From: a bacterium
GTDB taxonomy: Bacteria; Campylobacterota; Campylobacteria; Campylobacterales; Sulfurimonadaceae
Direction: 5' to 3'
NCBI GenBank assembly: GCA_018824305.1
Contig: JAHJGM010000020.1
Coordinates: 1 to 42,553 of the forward strand
DNA length: 42,553 nucleotides
The stretch's first letter is position 1, and each line of letters starts with the position of its first letter. Position numbers and translations under genes: made by a program. The notes below the pieces were generated by a model, which worked only from the letters and a program-made list of their open reading frames with translations, searched no databases and was not told the origin of the DNA. Positions 1-9,500 of the stretch are shown here, piece by piece.

Positions 1-161
1 TAAATACCAATAAGCATAAACATAAATGTTCCGGCAAATAAAGCAGGTTTTGCTTTATTTATCTCATATTTTTCTTCTGTTGCTATAAAATAATAAGCTA
101 TTAAAAAAACAGCAAAGCTAAGTATACCGACCCAACTGGTCGTTAAATCCAATTCATGCAT
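1..161 (-). CDS. nhaD: NhaD-type Na+/H+ antiporter, N-terminal fragment (cut by window edge)
   Basis: Only about 53 N-terminal residues are in the window; the gene runs off the left edge. The start is the ATG at 161, preceded by an AGGAG Shine-Dalgarno about 7 bases upstream, 9 bases after the nadB stop on the same strand, so the two are probably co-transcribed. The visible protein begins MHELDLTTSWVG, then a hydrophobic segment (about residues 10-26), a short charged loop TEEKYEINKAKP and the start of a second hydrophobic segment. This pattern matches the amino end of NhaD-family sodium:proton antiporters of marine Campylobacterota, inner-membrane proteins that extrude Na+ in exchange for protons. 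The family call rests on a short fragment and resemblance to sequences I remember, so it is moderate. Confidence 0.6.
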   Translation of the reverse strand, partial: MHELDLTTSWVGILSFAVFLIAYYFIATEEKYEINKAKPALFAGTFMFMLIGI

Positions 162-170
162 TACGCTCTC

Positions 171-1616
171 CTAGTTTTCTTCAATGGTGTGTACACCGAT
201 AGATTTATCTCGTTTTAAAGCCGAAGTCACTATCTCTTTTGCCGTTAGTAAACGAAATTTTAGAAGTTTACCAATTTTTTCATTTAAAAGAGCATTAATC
301 TGGTCTAATGCCTCATTTAATCCCTCTTTTGTCCTTACTATAGACACCTTATCCCACATAATCCGGCGAAGAAGATTTTTCTTCTCTTTATCCTCTTTAT
401 AACTCATCACATCTTTGGTTATATCAAATTCTACAAACTCTTTTTTATGTGTATCTTGTAATATATCTTCGACTGCACGTTTTGCAAAGACAAGCCCCTC
501 TAACAATGAGTTTGAAGCGAGTCTATTGGCGCCGTGAACACCGGTTGATGCGACTTCGCCTATGGCATAAAGAGAACCCACACCCTCGACTCTAGCATCT
601 AAATCAGTTTTGATCCCGCCTATTGCATAGTGAAAAGCCGGAGAGATAGGGACTCTGTCTTTTGGCAGGTCGTAACCCAAGAGTTTCAAGCTTTTATAGA
701 TGTTTGGAAATCTATGGATAAAGTATTCATAACTAAAGTTTTTAACACAAAGATAGACCTCTGAGCCTGTTTTTTTCTTATAGTCATATATCGCTTTACT
801 CACGATATCACGAGAAGCAAGTTCACCTCTAGGGTCATAATCAAAAAGGAATCTTCTTCCGTAAGTATCCTCAATTGTCGCACCCTCACCTCTTAGTGCT
901 TCGGTAAGCAGAAGTTTTTGTGCAGAACCCTTGGTCATGTAGACAGTCGGATGAAACTGCATCATCTCCATCATCTCAAGCTTTATGCCTTTAAGCACAC
1001 ATAATCCCTGCATATCTCCGCTGATCGTCGGTGCATTCGTGTGGTACTCATAAAGCGAGCCGACTCCTCCGCTTGCGATGATGACCTTGTCTGCGTAGAT
1101 ATTTTTCAGTTCCCTATGGTCAAGCACCGTGACACCGTAACACTCATTGTCTTTTATGAGCAGATCGACCACTCTGGCATTAAAAAGCATAGGATGTGGG
1201 TTGTGTTCAAGAAGAAAAAGATGTACATACCTTCCCGTTGCATCACCGCCTGCATGGAGTATTCTCTCTCTGGAATGAGCAGCCTCTTTTGTATATAAAA
1301 GATTCCCCTCGCTGTCCTTGTCAAACTCAAATCCCATATTTATAAGATTATCAATAACCGTCCTAGAGTTTGCACTTAAAACATCAACTGCATCTTTATC
1401 ACAAAGCCCGTCTCCGGCATTTAAAGTATCTTCAATATGCACAGGAATATCATCTTTGTCAACAGCTAAAGCTATGCCGCCTTGTGCATAGAAACTGTTA
1501 CATTTGAACGTCTCACGCTTATTTATTATAAGTACTTTTTTATCTTTTGGCAGGTTCATAGCAGCGTATAGACCCGCTATTCCGGCACCTACTATGATCA
1601 CATCATATTTTATCAT
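171..1616 (-). CDS. nadB: L-aspartate oxidase NadB
   Basis: This FAD flavoprotein oxidises L-aspartate to iminoaspartate, the first step of de novo NAD synthesis; NadA then condenses the product to quinolinate. The N-terminal Rossmann motif VGAGIAGLY (about residues 10-18) binds FAD. The family signatures SRERILHAGGDATGR (about 115-129) and SPAFHYAIGGIKTD (about 326-339) carry the substrate-contacting Arg and His. At 481 residues it is shorter than the roughly 540 of E. coli NadB, with the loss at the C-terminus. nadA and nadC are not in the window. The ATG start overlaps the stop of a small upstream lipoprotein gene as ATGA, suggesting translational coupling, and nhaD follows 9 bases downstream. 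Succinate dehydrogenase flavoproteins are related, but the gene context and signatures favour NadB. Confidence 0.93.
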   Translation of the reverse strand: MIKYDVIIVGAGIAGLYAAMNLPKDKKVLIINKRETFKCNSFYAQGGIALAVDKDDIPVHIEDTLNAGDGLCDKDAVDVLSANSRTVIDNLINMGFEFDKDSEGNLLYTKEAAHSRERILHAGGDATGRYVHLFLLEHNPHPMLFNARVVDLLIKDNECYGVTVLDHRELKNIYADKVIIASGGVGSLYEYHTNAPTISGDMQGLCVLKGIKLEMMEMMQFHPTVYMTKGSAQKLLLTEALRGEGATIEDTYGRRFLFDYDPRGELASRDIVSKAIYDYKKKTGSEVYLCVKNFSYEYFIHRFPNIYKSLKLLGYDLPKDRVPISPAFHYAIGGIKTDLDARVEGVGSLYAIGEVASTGVHGANRLASNSLLEGLVFAKRAVEDILQDTHKKEFVEFDITKDVMSYKEDKEKKNLLRRIMWDKVSIVRTKEGLNEALDQINALLNEKIGKLLKFRLLTAKEIVTSALKRDKSIGVHTIEEN

Positions 1617-1741
1617 TTGGTATTTGCTTTCGTTTTATCGGTATCTTTATCACCGATATAATATGGGTTGGCTTTATACCCGCAACCAAACATATTTAAT
1701 GATAAGAATGCTATAATCACAACATGAAAAATGCGAATCAA
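1613..1741 (-). CDS. Small lipoprotein (LptM-like, 42 aa)
   Basis: A 42-codon reading frame on the minus strand starts at TTG (1741), with GAAGAG about 7 bases upstream, and ends in a TGA that overlaps the nadB ATG (ATGA). The product begins [20 protein letters not shown], a short positive n-region, a hydrophobic core and a lipobox ending at Cys20, followed by GYKANPYY and a charged Lys/Asp tail. This G-C-G-Y-K-A-x-P pattern resembles tiny LptM-like lipoproteins that sit in front of other genes in many Proteobacteria, so export and lipidation are inferred. A GTG at 1720 is an alternative start but would leave a very short signal peptide. The 5' end overlaps the divergent gene at 1724 and its promoter. 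No homology search was done. Confidence 0.55.
   Translation of the reverse strand: MIRIFHVVIIAFLSLNMFGCGYKANPYYIGDKDTDKTKANTK
1712..1717 (+). promoter_or_regulatory. Extended -10 promoter of the DciA-like gene, leaderless arrangement
   Basis: TGCTATAAT (1709-1717) is a perfect extended -10 box (TGnTATAAT). The ATG of the next gene at 1724 follows after only six bases (CACAAC), so transcription would begin at or next to the start codon. No Shine-Dalgarno can fit between. The element also lies inside the opposing small lipoprotein gene. Confidence 0.6.
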
Positions 1742-2170
1742 ATTATCTCTTCTTTGCAAAGTAAACCTCAATTTTCAAAATTATCTCAATTTCACTGTAT
1801 AAAAAAAATTCAAGAACTATTTCCCATCCATTTACAAAAAATGATCGTCTATGGATATATCAAGAACAACATATTAAATTTCGTTCTTAGTCACCCATGG
1901 GCTAAACAGGAATTTGATATTATAATACAATCTATTAAAACACCTTTAAAGCAAATCCCCCCTCTTGAGTGTAAAAACCTAAATTTCAACGATATAAGAG
2001 CTTATGTCTCTTTCAAACCTCACAAAGATGAAAGCCTGCATGGCGGTTCAAGCACGGATGAAAGATTTGTTGAGCGATCCCATGCAGAGTTTACCAACAG
2101 TGTCACAGACGAGAGACTCTATAACGTCATAGAAGATATCCGCAAGATTTTAAATGATAGACAAGATTAA
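1724..2170 (+). CDS. DUF721 / DciA-like protein
   Basis: A 148-residue protein whose first 100 residues resemble the DUF721 family: basic N-terminal helix, then [29 protein letters not shown], a compact alpha-beta-beta pattern resembling a KH fold. Members of this family (DciA) help load the DnaB helicase in bacteria that lack DnaC/DnaI. That role is known for the family and only inferred here. The C-terminal third ([16 protein letters not shown] onward) looks disordered and polar. The last 17 bases overlap the start of uvrC, so the two are co-expressed; I recall a small gene in the same place before uvrC in Helicobacter. The mRNA may be leaderless (see the promoter at 1712). Identification is moderate because DUF721 proteins are divergent. 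Confidence 0.6.
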   Translation: MKNANQIISSLQSKPQFSKLSQFHCIKKIQELFPIHLQKMIVYGYIKNNILNFVLSHPWAKQEFDIIIQSIKTPLKQIPPLECKNLNFNDIRAYVSFKPHKDESLHGGSSTDERFVERSHAEFTNSVTDERLYNVIEDIRKILNDRQD

Positions 2171-3950
2171 AAACCTCCCGAGTTCTGCGGGGATTTATCA
2201 GTATTTTAACGAAAAAGGCCAACTGCTCTACATCGGTAAAGCAAAAAATCTCAAGAACCGTGTAAAAAGTTATTGGTATTTTACTCCGATCCTACGTCCA
2301 AATCCTGCCCTTAATCCAAGAATAGTCAAAATGCTGAGTGAAACAGCATCGATGAACTATATTGTCGTCAACAGCGAACATGATGCATTGATCTTAGAAA
2401 ACTCTCTCATCAAACAGCTAAAACCAAAATACAATATCCTCCTGCGTGATGATAAGACTTATCCCTATATCTATATAGATTATTCACAAAAATATCCAAG
2501 ATTTGAGATCACGAGAAAAGTTGTAGATTCAAGGGATGTGAAGTATTTCGGACCCTATTCCATAGGAGCCAGAGATATACTGGACTCTGTCTATGAACTC
2601 TGCAGACTTGTCCAAAAAAAAAGCTGTATAAAGGGAAAAAAAGCGTGTTTATACTACCAAATAAAAAAATGTCTTGCACCGTGTGAGTTCAACATCAAAA
2701 GTGAACTTTACAAAAAAGAGATAGACAAAGCCATAAATTATATAGAAAACAAAAAAGAGCTTTTAAAAGAGCTGAAAAAAAAGATGCTCTTTTATGCAGA
2801 GGAGCTGCGTTTTGAAGAGGCAAACGAAATCAAAAGCAGAATCCAAAGCATAGAAAAATCAAACATCTCTTCACAAATCGACTTAGCAACAAATGATAAC
2901 TACGATATTTTCTGCATTGCGGATAAAGAAAATCGTGCCGTCATAATCAAGATATTTATGCGAAACGGGAAGATAGTCTCATCTTCGCATGACTATATTT
3001 ACCTCAATGAGGGATTTGATACGGATGAGATATATTACCGCGCCATTATGGAGTATTACGGCAGTGAAGCACCTCCGATCATAGCTCCTATTCTAGTCGC
3101 ACATGAGTTTGATTCCAAAGAACTTTTAGAAGATTATCTCTCTAGTGTTTTTGGTAAAAAAGCAGAGATCGCAAATCCTAAACGCGGTGATAAAAAAAGA
3201 CTGATCGACTTAGCTTTACTCAACGCCAACGAGCTTTTAAATAAAACAAAAATCGACAATTCCTATGAAAGTGCACTTTCCATAAAAGAGCTTTTCAATC
3301 TTCAGAGAGTTCCATTAAGAATAGAGACTTTTGACAACTCGCACATGAGCGGCCAAGCGACTGTAGGAGCTATGGTGGTATACGACAACGGTATATTTGA
3401 TAAAAAATCGTACAGAACATATCATCTGGAATCAAGGGATGAGTATTCGCAGATGAAAGAGATGCTCACAAAAAGAATAGAGAGTTTTGAAAAGAACACT
3501 CCCCCCGACTTATGGATACTTGACGGTGGAGAAACACTGCTTAAGCTAGCACTTGATCTCATCGAATCAAGCGGTGTATTTTTAGATGTCATCGCTATTT
3601 CCAAAGAAAAGATCGATGCAAAAACTCATCGTGCAAAGGGTGAAGCGAAAGATATCATCCATACTGCCGATGAAAGCTTTAATCTAAGTACAACCGATAA
3701 AAGGCTTCAATTTGTTCAAAGGCTCAGAGATGAGGCCCATAGAAGCGCTATCACATTCCACAAAAAAACGAAATTAAAGTTGGATCAGGAGAGTAGGCTT
3801 TTGTCGCTTAATGGAATATCTGCAGCAAAAATTCAAAAGCTTTTAAACTATTTTGGAACATTTGAAATGATTAAATCTGCAAGCGAAGATGAAATTGCTT
3901 CTATATTAAACCTAAAAGATGCAAAAACTATAAAATTACATTACAAATAA
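2154..3950 (+). CDS. uvrC: UvrABC excinuclease subunit C
   Basis: UvrC makes both incisions during nucleotide excision repair after UvrAB finds a DNA lesion. The N-terminal GIY-YIG nuclease domain is clear: AGIYQYF at about residue 12 and [17 protein letters not shown] at about 25-41, with the catalytic Arg in KNR. A UVR motif ([15 protein letters not shown], about 215-229) contacts UvrB. The C-terminal RNase H-like nuclease shows [20 protein letters not shown] (about 393-412) and LWILDGG (about 450-456), followed by helix-hairpin-helix sequence ([18 protein letters not shown]). The length of 598 is normal for the family in this phylum. The start overlaps the preceding gene by 17 bases, which fits translational coupling. 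Confidence 0.97.
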   Translation: MIDKIKNLPSSAGIYQYFNEKGQLLYIGKAKNLKNRVKSYWYFTPILRPNPALNPRIVKMLSETASMNYIVVNSEHDALILENSLIKQLKPKYNILLRDDKTYPYIYIDYSQKYPRFEITRKVVDSRDVKYFGPYSIGARDILDSVYELCRLVQKKSCIKGKKACLYYQIKKCLAPCEFNIKSELYKKEIDKAINYIENKKELLKELKKKMLFYAEELRFEEANEIKSRIQSIEKSNISSQIDLATNDNYDIFCIADKENRAVIIKIFMRNGKIVSSSHDYIYLNEGFDTDEIYYRAIMEYYGSEAPPIIAPILVAHEFDSKELLEDYLSSVFGKKAEIANPKRGDKKRLIDLALLNANELLNKTKIDNSYESALSIKELFNLQRVPLRIETFDNSHMSGQATVGAMVVYDNGIFDKKSYRTYHLESRDEYSQMKEMLTKRIESFEKNTPPDLWILDGGETLLKLALDLIESSGVFLDVIAISKEKIDAKTHRAKGEAKDIIHTADESFNLSTTDKRLQFVQRLRDEAHRSAITFHKKTKLKLDQESRLLSLNGISAAKIQKLLNYFGTFEMIKSASEDEIASILNLKDAKTIKLHYK

Positions 3951-3973
3951 GTGATTTTTAGTTAATAATATGT

Positions 3974-3979
3974 TATATT
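3974..3979 (+). promoter_or_regulatory. Extended -10 promoter of the PAS/HPt/kinase operon
   Basis: TGTTATATT (3971-3979) fits TGnTATAAT with one mismatch and lies in the 59-base gap after uvrC. Transcription would start near 3986. This supports the ATG at 4010 over the in-frame GTG at 3980 as the start of the PAS gene. No good -35 is seen, as is usual for Campylobacterota promoters. Confidence 0.5.
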
Positions 3980-4009
3980 GTGACCAACTTAGATTTTAAG
4001 GTTTTTAGG

Positions 4010-4423
4010 ATGAGTAGACCAAAAGTAGTAAATGAAGAGTACCACTTCGAAGGAAGAGCAATAGTAAGTGAAACCGACACAAAGGGTGTAATCACATTTG
4101 CTAATAGAAAATTTTGTGAAATTTCCGGGTATACAAAAGAAGAACTAATTGGAAAACCTCATAATATTATACGACATCCGGACATGCCTAAGACAGCCTT
4201 TGCACAGATGTGGAAAGAGATTCAAGCCGGTCAGACATGGCACGGATTTGTAAAAAATCTACGTAAAGACGGCTTGTACTACTGGGTTGAGACCGAAATT
4301 ACTCCCGTCTTTGATGAAAATAGGAATATAACAGGCTATATAGCAGCACGTAAGCCGGCGAGTAGAAAGAACATCGAAGAGGCTAGCAGTCTATATGCAA
4401 AAATGCTACAAACTGAAAAGTAA
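4010..4423 (+). CDS. Aer-like PAS sensor protein
   Basis: A single PAS domain of about 137 residues with no other domain. The stretch GVITFANRKFCEISGYTKEELIG, then HNIIRHPDMPKTAFAQMW and WHGFVKNLRKDGLYYWVETEITP, closely follows the Aer-type PAS, which binds FAD and senses redox or energy state in E. coli Aer and Campylobacter CetB. FAD binding here is inferred. There is no HAMP or MCP signalling domain, so it must act through a partner. It is the first gene of an operon with the HPt protein, hybrid kinase and response regulator (gaps of 9, 12 and 13 bases). I chose the ATG at 4010, preceded by AAGG about 8 bases upstream and downstream of a probable -10; the upstream GTG at 3980 lies before the predicted transcription start. 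Confidence 0.85.
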   Translation: MSRPKVVNEEYHFEGRAIVSETDTKGVITFANRKFCEISGYTKEELIGKPHNIIRHPDMPKTAFAQMWKEIQAGQTWHGFVKNLRKDGLYYWVETEITPVFDENRNITGYIAARKPASRKNIEEASSLYAKMLQTEK

Positions 4424-4432
4424 GGAATAGGG

Positions 4433-6490
4433 ATGCTTATATACAATCATAAACAAGAGTTTATTGGAATTGATGAAAAAGATTTAAAGAGTCTAGGGTT
4501 TCAAAACTTGGCAGAGCTTAAAAGAGAATGTAGCGACTTTGCCGACCTTTTTGTTAAAAAACCTAGCTATATACATAATTTTAAAAATTTCAATTGGATC
4601 TATTATATATTGCACTCAGATATAGGTGAAGCAAAAGTCATTATCCGTACAAGCAAAAAAAACTTCACTGCAACATTAGAGTTGGAGACAATATATCTCA
4701 ATGATGCACCTGATCAGCCTGCGTATGCAATCACACTTTCCAAATTAAGAGCTTTAGACACTAAAGAAAACAAAGATATTGAAAAAGATATTTTAGAAAC
4801 TCCTGCACCAAAAATAGTCATTCCAGAAAAAAAAGTAGAAGAGATCTTACCTGATTTTGAAGATGAACAGTCAATAGAACTTAGCGAACCGGATATATTT
4901 GAGACTCCGATACAACAAAAAGTTATAGAAGATCCATATGATTTTGATTTTAACGCTCCATTAGATATAGAAGATGTATATGAACCAGCAATAGAAGATG
5001 AACCATTCAAGATAGATGAAGATTTTGAATTTGATCAGATCGATAAAGCAGAACTGCCTATCGATATTTATGAAGAGAATGAGATCAAAGAAAGCATAAA
5101 AGAGCCTGTAGAACAAAAACCGGTCGAGAAACCTATGCTCGGCGATTATACGGCGACTCCGTCCAATAATCAATACATCAAAAATCTGCAAGTCAGTAAA
5201 GACTATAAGTATGATCCGAGTGTGGCGTCCAGCGAATTGGGACTGCCTATCGACCTTATCGAAGAGTTTATCGGGGATTTTATTCAGCAATCTTACGATT
5301 TTAAAGACGATCTATATAAAAACGTGTTAAATGATGATCTAGAAGCGGTAAAACTTTTATCTCACAAACTCAAAGGTGTAGCGGCAAATCTGAGGATTGA
5401 AGATGCATTTGAAGTATTGAGTATAATCAATAGTTCAGATAATATGGATGAGATAAGAGCGAATCTTGACCATTTCTACACGATAATCGCAAAACTTGAG
5501 GGTAAAGCTCCGATCCTTACACAAGACAACGTAGAACCGTTACATGTAGAATCGATTGAAGAGATTCCCCAAGAAGAGCTTTATACGGTTGATTTAAAAG
5601 ATGATCTAGAAGATACACAAGAACATATACTTGAAGAATCTTCTGATGAAGACGACTTATATCATATAGGAATCAAATATGATGATAATGAGCCGATCAC
5701 TTTGGAAAATCACAATTTTGATGAGAAAGATGATTTCAACGAAAAAGAGCAATTTAAAGATGATGATAAAATCGCATTAGAAGAGATTGCTTTTGATGAT
5801 GATTATTTTATCAAAGATGACGAATCAACTGAAAATAAAGCAACTTTTGTAGAAAATGAAGATGATTTTTTCATCAAAGATGACAACTTAACTGATGATA
5901 CAGATAGTCTTGTAGAAGAAGATGAACCAATTAAAATAGATGAAGAGCTATCACTAGAAGATATAAATAAAGATGATTATTTGAATGAAGAAAGCAATGA
6001 AATAGAGGAAGATGCTTTCATAGAATTAGATGAATTGACACCTGTAGAAAATGATAATGAAGATGATTTTTTCATCAAAGATGACAACTCAACTGATGAC
6101 ATAGATAATCTTATAGAAGAAGATGAACCGATTAAAATAGATGAAGAGAGTGATGAAACAGAAGAAGAAAATCCAGTTGAAAAAGAGGATAACATTGATT
6201 ATGACAAAGACATAATCATGCACGAACTAGGACTCAATAAAGATATCGTCAATCAACTTTTAGCCGACTTCAAAGAACACTCGATCGATATGATGCCTAG
6301 TTTAGAAAAAGCAATTGAACAGAGTGATTTTACTGAACTAAAAAGTCAAGTTATTAGTATAAAAGGAGCTTCTGACAATCTTCGTCTCAATAAAGTTTCA
6401 AGAATACTAGAAGAGTTACTATCTGTAGATAATGTAGAAGATGCCAAAGAACTGTTGGTCAGCTTTAAAAACTACATAAACCAAATATAA
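4433..6490 (+). CDS. Acidic two-HPt phosphotransfer protein (second HPt lacks its histidine)
   Basis: A 685-residue, strongly acidic protein. Residues 1-105 form a globular N-terminal region I do not recognise. Residues about 265-355 are a histidine phosphotransfer (HPt) domain with the motif SHKLKGVAANLRI; H311 is the expected phosphorylation site. Residues about 600-685 form a second HPt-like domain with the parallel motif ISIKGASDNLRL, in which the histidine position is Ile641, so it cannot carry phosphate there. Between them lies an Asp/Glu-rich linker with repeated blocks around DDFFIKDD and EEDEPIKIDEE. An AAGGA Shine-Dalgarno precedes the start. Its place between a PAS sensor and a hybrid kinase suggests it moves phosphate from the kinase receiver to the downstream regulator, with the dead HPt as a docking or inhibitory module. 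Function is inferred. Confidence 0.8.
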   Translation: MLIYNHKQEFIGIDEKDLKSLGFQNLAELKRECSDFADLFVKKPSYIHNFKNFNWIYYILHSDIGEAKVIIRTSKKNFTATLELETIYLNDAPDQPAYAITLSKLRALDTKENKDIEKDILETPAPKIVIPEKKVEEILPDFEDEQSIELSEPDIFETPIQQKVIEDPYDFDFNAPLDIEDVYEPAIEDEPFKIDEDFEFDQIDKAELPIDIYEENEIKESIKEPVEQKPVEKPMLGDYTATPSNNQYIKNLQVSKDYKYDPSVASSELGLPIDLIEEFIGDFIQQSYDFKDDLYKNVLNDDLEAVKLLSHKLKGVAANLRIEDAFEVLSIINSSDNMDEIRANLDHFYTIIAKLEGKAPILTQDNVEPLHVESIEEIPQEELYTVDLKDDLEDTQEHILEESSDEDDLYHIGIKYDDNEPITLENHNFDEKDDFNEKEQFKDDDKIALEEIAFDDDYFIKDDESTENKATFVENEDDFFIKDDNLTDDTDSLVEEDEPIKIDEELSLEDINKDDYLNEESNEIEEDAFIELDELTPVENDNEDDFFIKDDNSTDDIDNLIEEDEPIKIDEESDETEEENPVEKEDNIDYDKDIIMHELGLNKDIVNQLLADFKEHSIDMMPSLEKAIEQSDFTELKSQVISIKGASDNLRLNKVSRILEELLSVDNVEDAKELLVSFKNYINQI
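5850..6148 (+). repeat. Direct repeat coding for acidic linker blocks
   Basis: Two long near-identical copies lie at about 5850-5946 and 6044-6148, each beginning with GTAGAAAATGA and ending with ATAGATGAAGAG; the second copy has a 6-base insertion near its start. A shorter related unit lies near 5796-5830 (DDDYFIKDDEST). They encode DDFFIKDD...DD..D.L.EEDEPIKIDEE in the linker between the two HPt domains. High DNA identity suggests a recent in-frame duplication. Confidence 0.8.
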
Positions 6491-6502
6491 GGAAGTTAGA
6501 TA

Positions 6503-9500
6503 ATGCAAATAGGATTAAAAAATAGGCTAAGACTGATAAGTTTATTTCCGATTATTATTCTTTTCTCATTAGCTTCATATTATGTTTACAATGCATATTC
6601 AAGCTATGACAGTGCAAAAAAATTAGAAGCCAAACTAAAAGAGAACAGATACTTAACACAGTTACTGGATAATATATCGCGTGAACGCGGGATGACAATT
6701 ATGTATCTAGGAAACTCTTCACCTACGACTCATAAGTCGCTTATTGCACAAAGAGACTTAGTCGACCAAAAAACTTCAGAGTATGTAGCACATATCAAAA
6801 ACAATGACTATCTGCATGATCATACAAACGGTGAAGCGAATTGCCAAGCATGTAAAAACAGCGCTACCGTTACAACTATTATGAAAAATACACAAGGAGT
6901 GAGAAAACTTGTCGATGAGCAAAAAATAGATTTTAATGATGTTTTTTATACTACATACGGAAAAGCACAAAAAGATATTTTAACAAAATTGGAAAATATT
7001 GCGGCTATTCACGTTGATGAGAAGATATCTTCACTTGTCACTGCCTATCTTTCATTGGTACGTGCACAGGAGTTTACTGCTGCAGAGCGAGATTATATCT
7101 CTTATACCCTTGCACGTTCTACTCCGCTTGAGTCTGATGAAATAAACAAATGGCTCGCTTTCATCGGCAAAGCCGACTCTATCAATTATGAAGAAGTCGA
7201 TGCAGACATACATAAAAAGCTTGATGATATTTTTAAAAGTGAAGACAACACAGACTTAAGCAACGATATTACAGAAGAGCGTTCAAACATCCTTGAAGCA
7301 GCAAAGAAAGGTGAATATGACACTGAATCCGGCATCTGGTTTACAATGCTTTCAGAAAAAGAGAATGTTATAACGCAAGCTAAAGATATTATTCTTGAAG
7401 AGATGGATAAAAGGGCAAAAGTCGTTCAAGAAAATGCTATTAAAATACTTGTAATTGCTATCTTTATTTGGCTATTATCAATAATAGTCGGTATTTTGGG
7501 CTTCCTGCTTTCAAATGATATTGCTAGAAATATTAAAAATCTTGAACTCGTTTTAAGACGTGTTGCAAAAGATACCGGAGATGATGAGGACAATAGAAAT
7601 ATTAACCTTGACACAGCTTCAGGAACGGCACAGGCATATCAACTACTAGAAGATATTATTGAGCAGACACGTCGTGATAAAGAATACGCGATGGAAGCAA
7701 GTGAAGCAAAATCTATGTTCCTTGCAAATATGTCTCATGAAATCCGTACACCACTAAACGGTATCGTCGGATTTACCGAACTGTTAAAAGACACAGATCT
7801 TAGTGAAGAACAAAGAGAGTTCATCGATATTATTGAAAAATCATCCGAAAACCTTCTTGAAATTATCAATAACATTCTTGACCTTTCTAAAATCGAAAGC
7901 AATAAACTTGAGATCGAAGAGGTTATATTTAATCCTACAGACGAATTTGAAAGTGCTGTCGAAGTTTACTCTGTTCGTGCTTCTGAAAAACATATCGACC
8001 TTGGTTGCTATATCGATCCAGAGCTTGAGCGTCCTATTAAAGGGGATCCTACTAAGATCAAAGAGGTTATCATTAACCTTTTATCAAATGCAGTTAAATT
8101 TACAAACAGCGGCGGTGCCATCAATGTCGATATTCGTCGTCTAGAATCAGAACAAAGCGGTAAAATTAAGATCAGATTCCAGGTACAAGATAGCGGTATC
8201 GGTGTAACAAGCGAACAGAAATCTCGTATTTTTGAAGCATTCAGCCAAGCTGATACATCTATTACCCGTAAATATGGTGGTACCGGTCTAGGTCTTACTA
8301 TTTCTAGCCGCTTTGTTGAATTAATGGGTGGTCAACTGGATATAGAGAGTGAAGTGGGTCACGGCACAACTTTCTTCTTTACTTTAGAGTTTGAAGAGAT
8401 AGAGACTTTAAATGACTCTATGAAAGCTAGTTTTTCAAATATTAATGCTCTGATCTTAGATTCAAATAGTAAAGAAAAGACACAAAGCAAATATCTTCGT
8501 GAGTATTTAGATTTTTACGGAGTCAGTTATACTTCATTTAAAGACATAGTAGAGCTCAATACATTGGAACAACAGATCAATTATGATTTGATGTTTGTCG
8601 ATTATGATTTTGCAAATGAAGAAGATCTAGTAAATTATGCTAAATCACCGGAAGCAATGATACTCATCACAAAATCATACTATATGAAAAAGATAGAAAG
8701 CCTAGGCTTGTCTCTCTTTAAAACACTTTATGAGCCACTCAATACAAGTAAATTAAAATCTGTTCTAGAAAACTATGATTCATCATCATTTAATGAACAA
8801 AAAAACAAAAGAGCTCGTCGTAAAAAATTTGATGAAAGAAGCTCTAAATTTACAGCAAGAGCTTTAGTGGCTGAAGATAATATCATCAACCAAAAACTTA
8901 TAAAAAGAACTTTGGAAGATCTAGGTATTACCGTAACTTTGGCAAATAATGGCCTTGAAGCATTCCAAAAACGTAAAAGCGGAAACTTTGACATCGTGTT
9001 TATGGATATCCAAATGCCGGTGCTTGACGGTGTAGAAGCGACACAAGAGATATTAGATTATGAAGAAGATTTCAATCTTCCTCACGTGCCGATAGTCGCA
9101 TTAACGGCAAATGCGCTCAAAGGCGACAGAGAACGCTTTTTGAGCCATGGTCTTGATGAATATACAACGAAACCTTTAGTGCGTTCTGAAATAATCTCTA
9201 TTCTCAACCATTTCTTGGCTGATCTTATTGTAGATGTAAAATCATACAAGGCTCCAATTGCTTTAAATAGCGAGGAAAAGGCACAAGAAGACAAGAACAC
9301 TACTACTCCGACAGAGATTGAACAGTCTGTTTTAGAGTCTACACCAATTGCAGAAGTGGAAGATACTGTCAGTTTAGAAGAGATCATTAAGCCAGAAATC
9401 GATACGGTTGAAGATGAAACTAGTTTGGAACCTGAAATCACTGTCGTAAGTCATGAAGACAAACCTTATATGTCTGATATTTTACTGACAAAGAAAAATA

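Noticed and set aside
3980-4009. GTG at 3980 as the start of the PAS protein
   Set aside because: It lies only one base after the probable -10 box and has no Shine-Dalgarno; ATG 4010 fits better.
4714-5290. Long open frames opposite the acidic linker region
   Set aside because: They are Ser/Ile-rich shadows of Asp/Glu codons on the other strand, with no Shine-Dalgarno or family resemblance.
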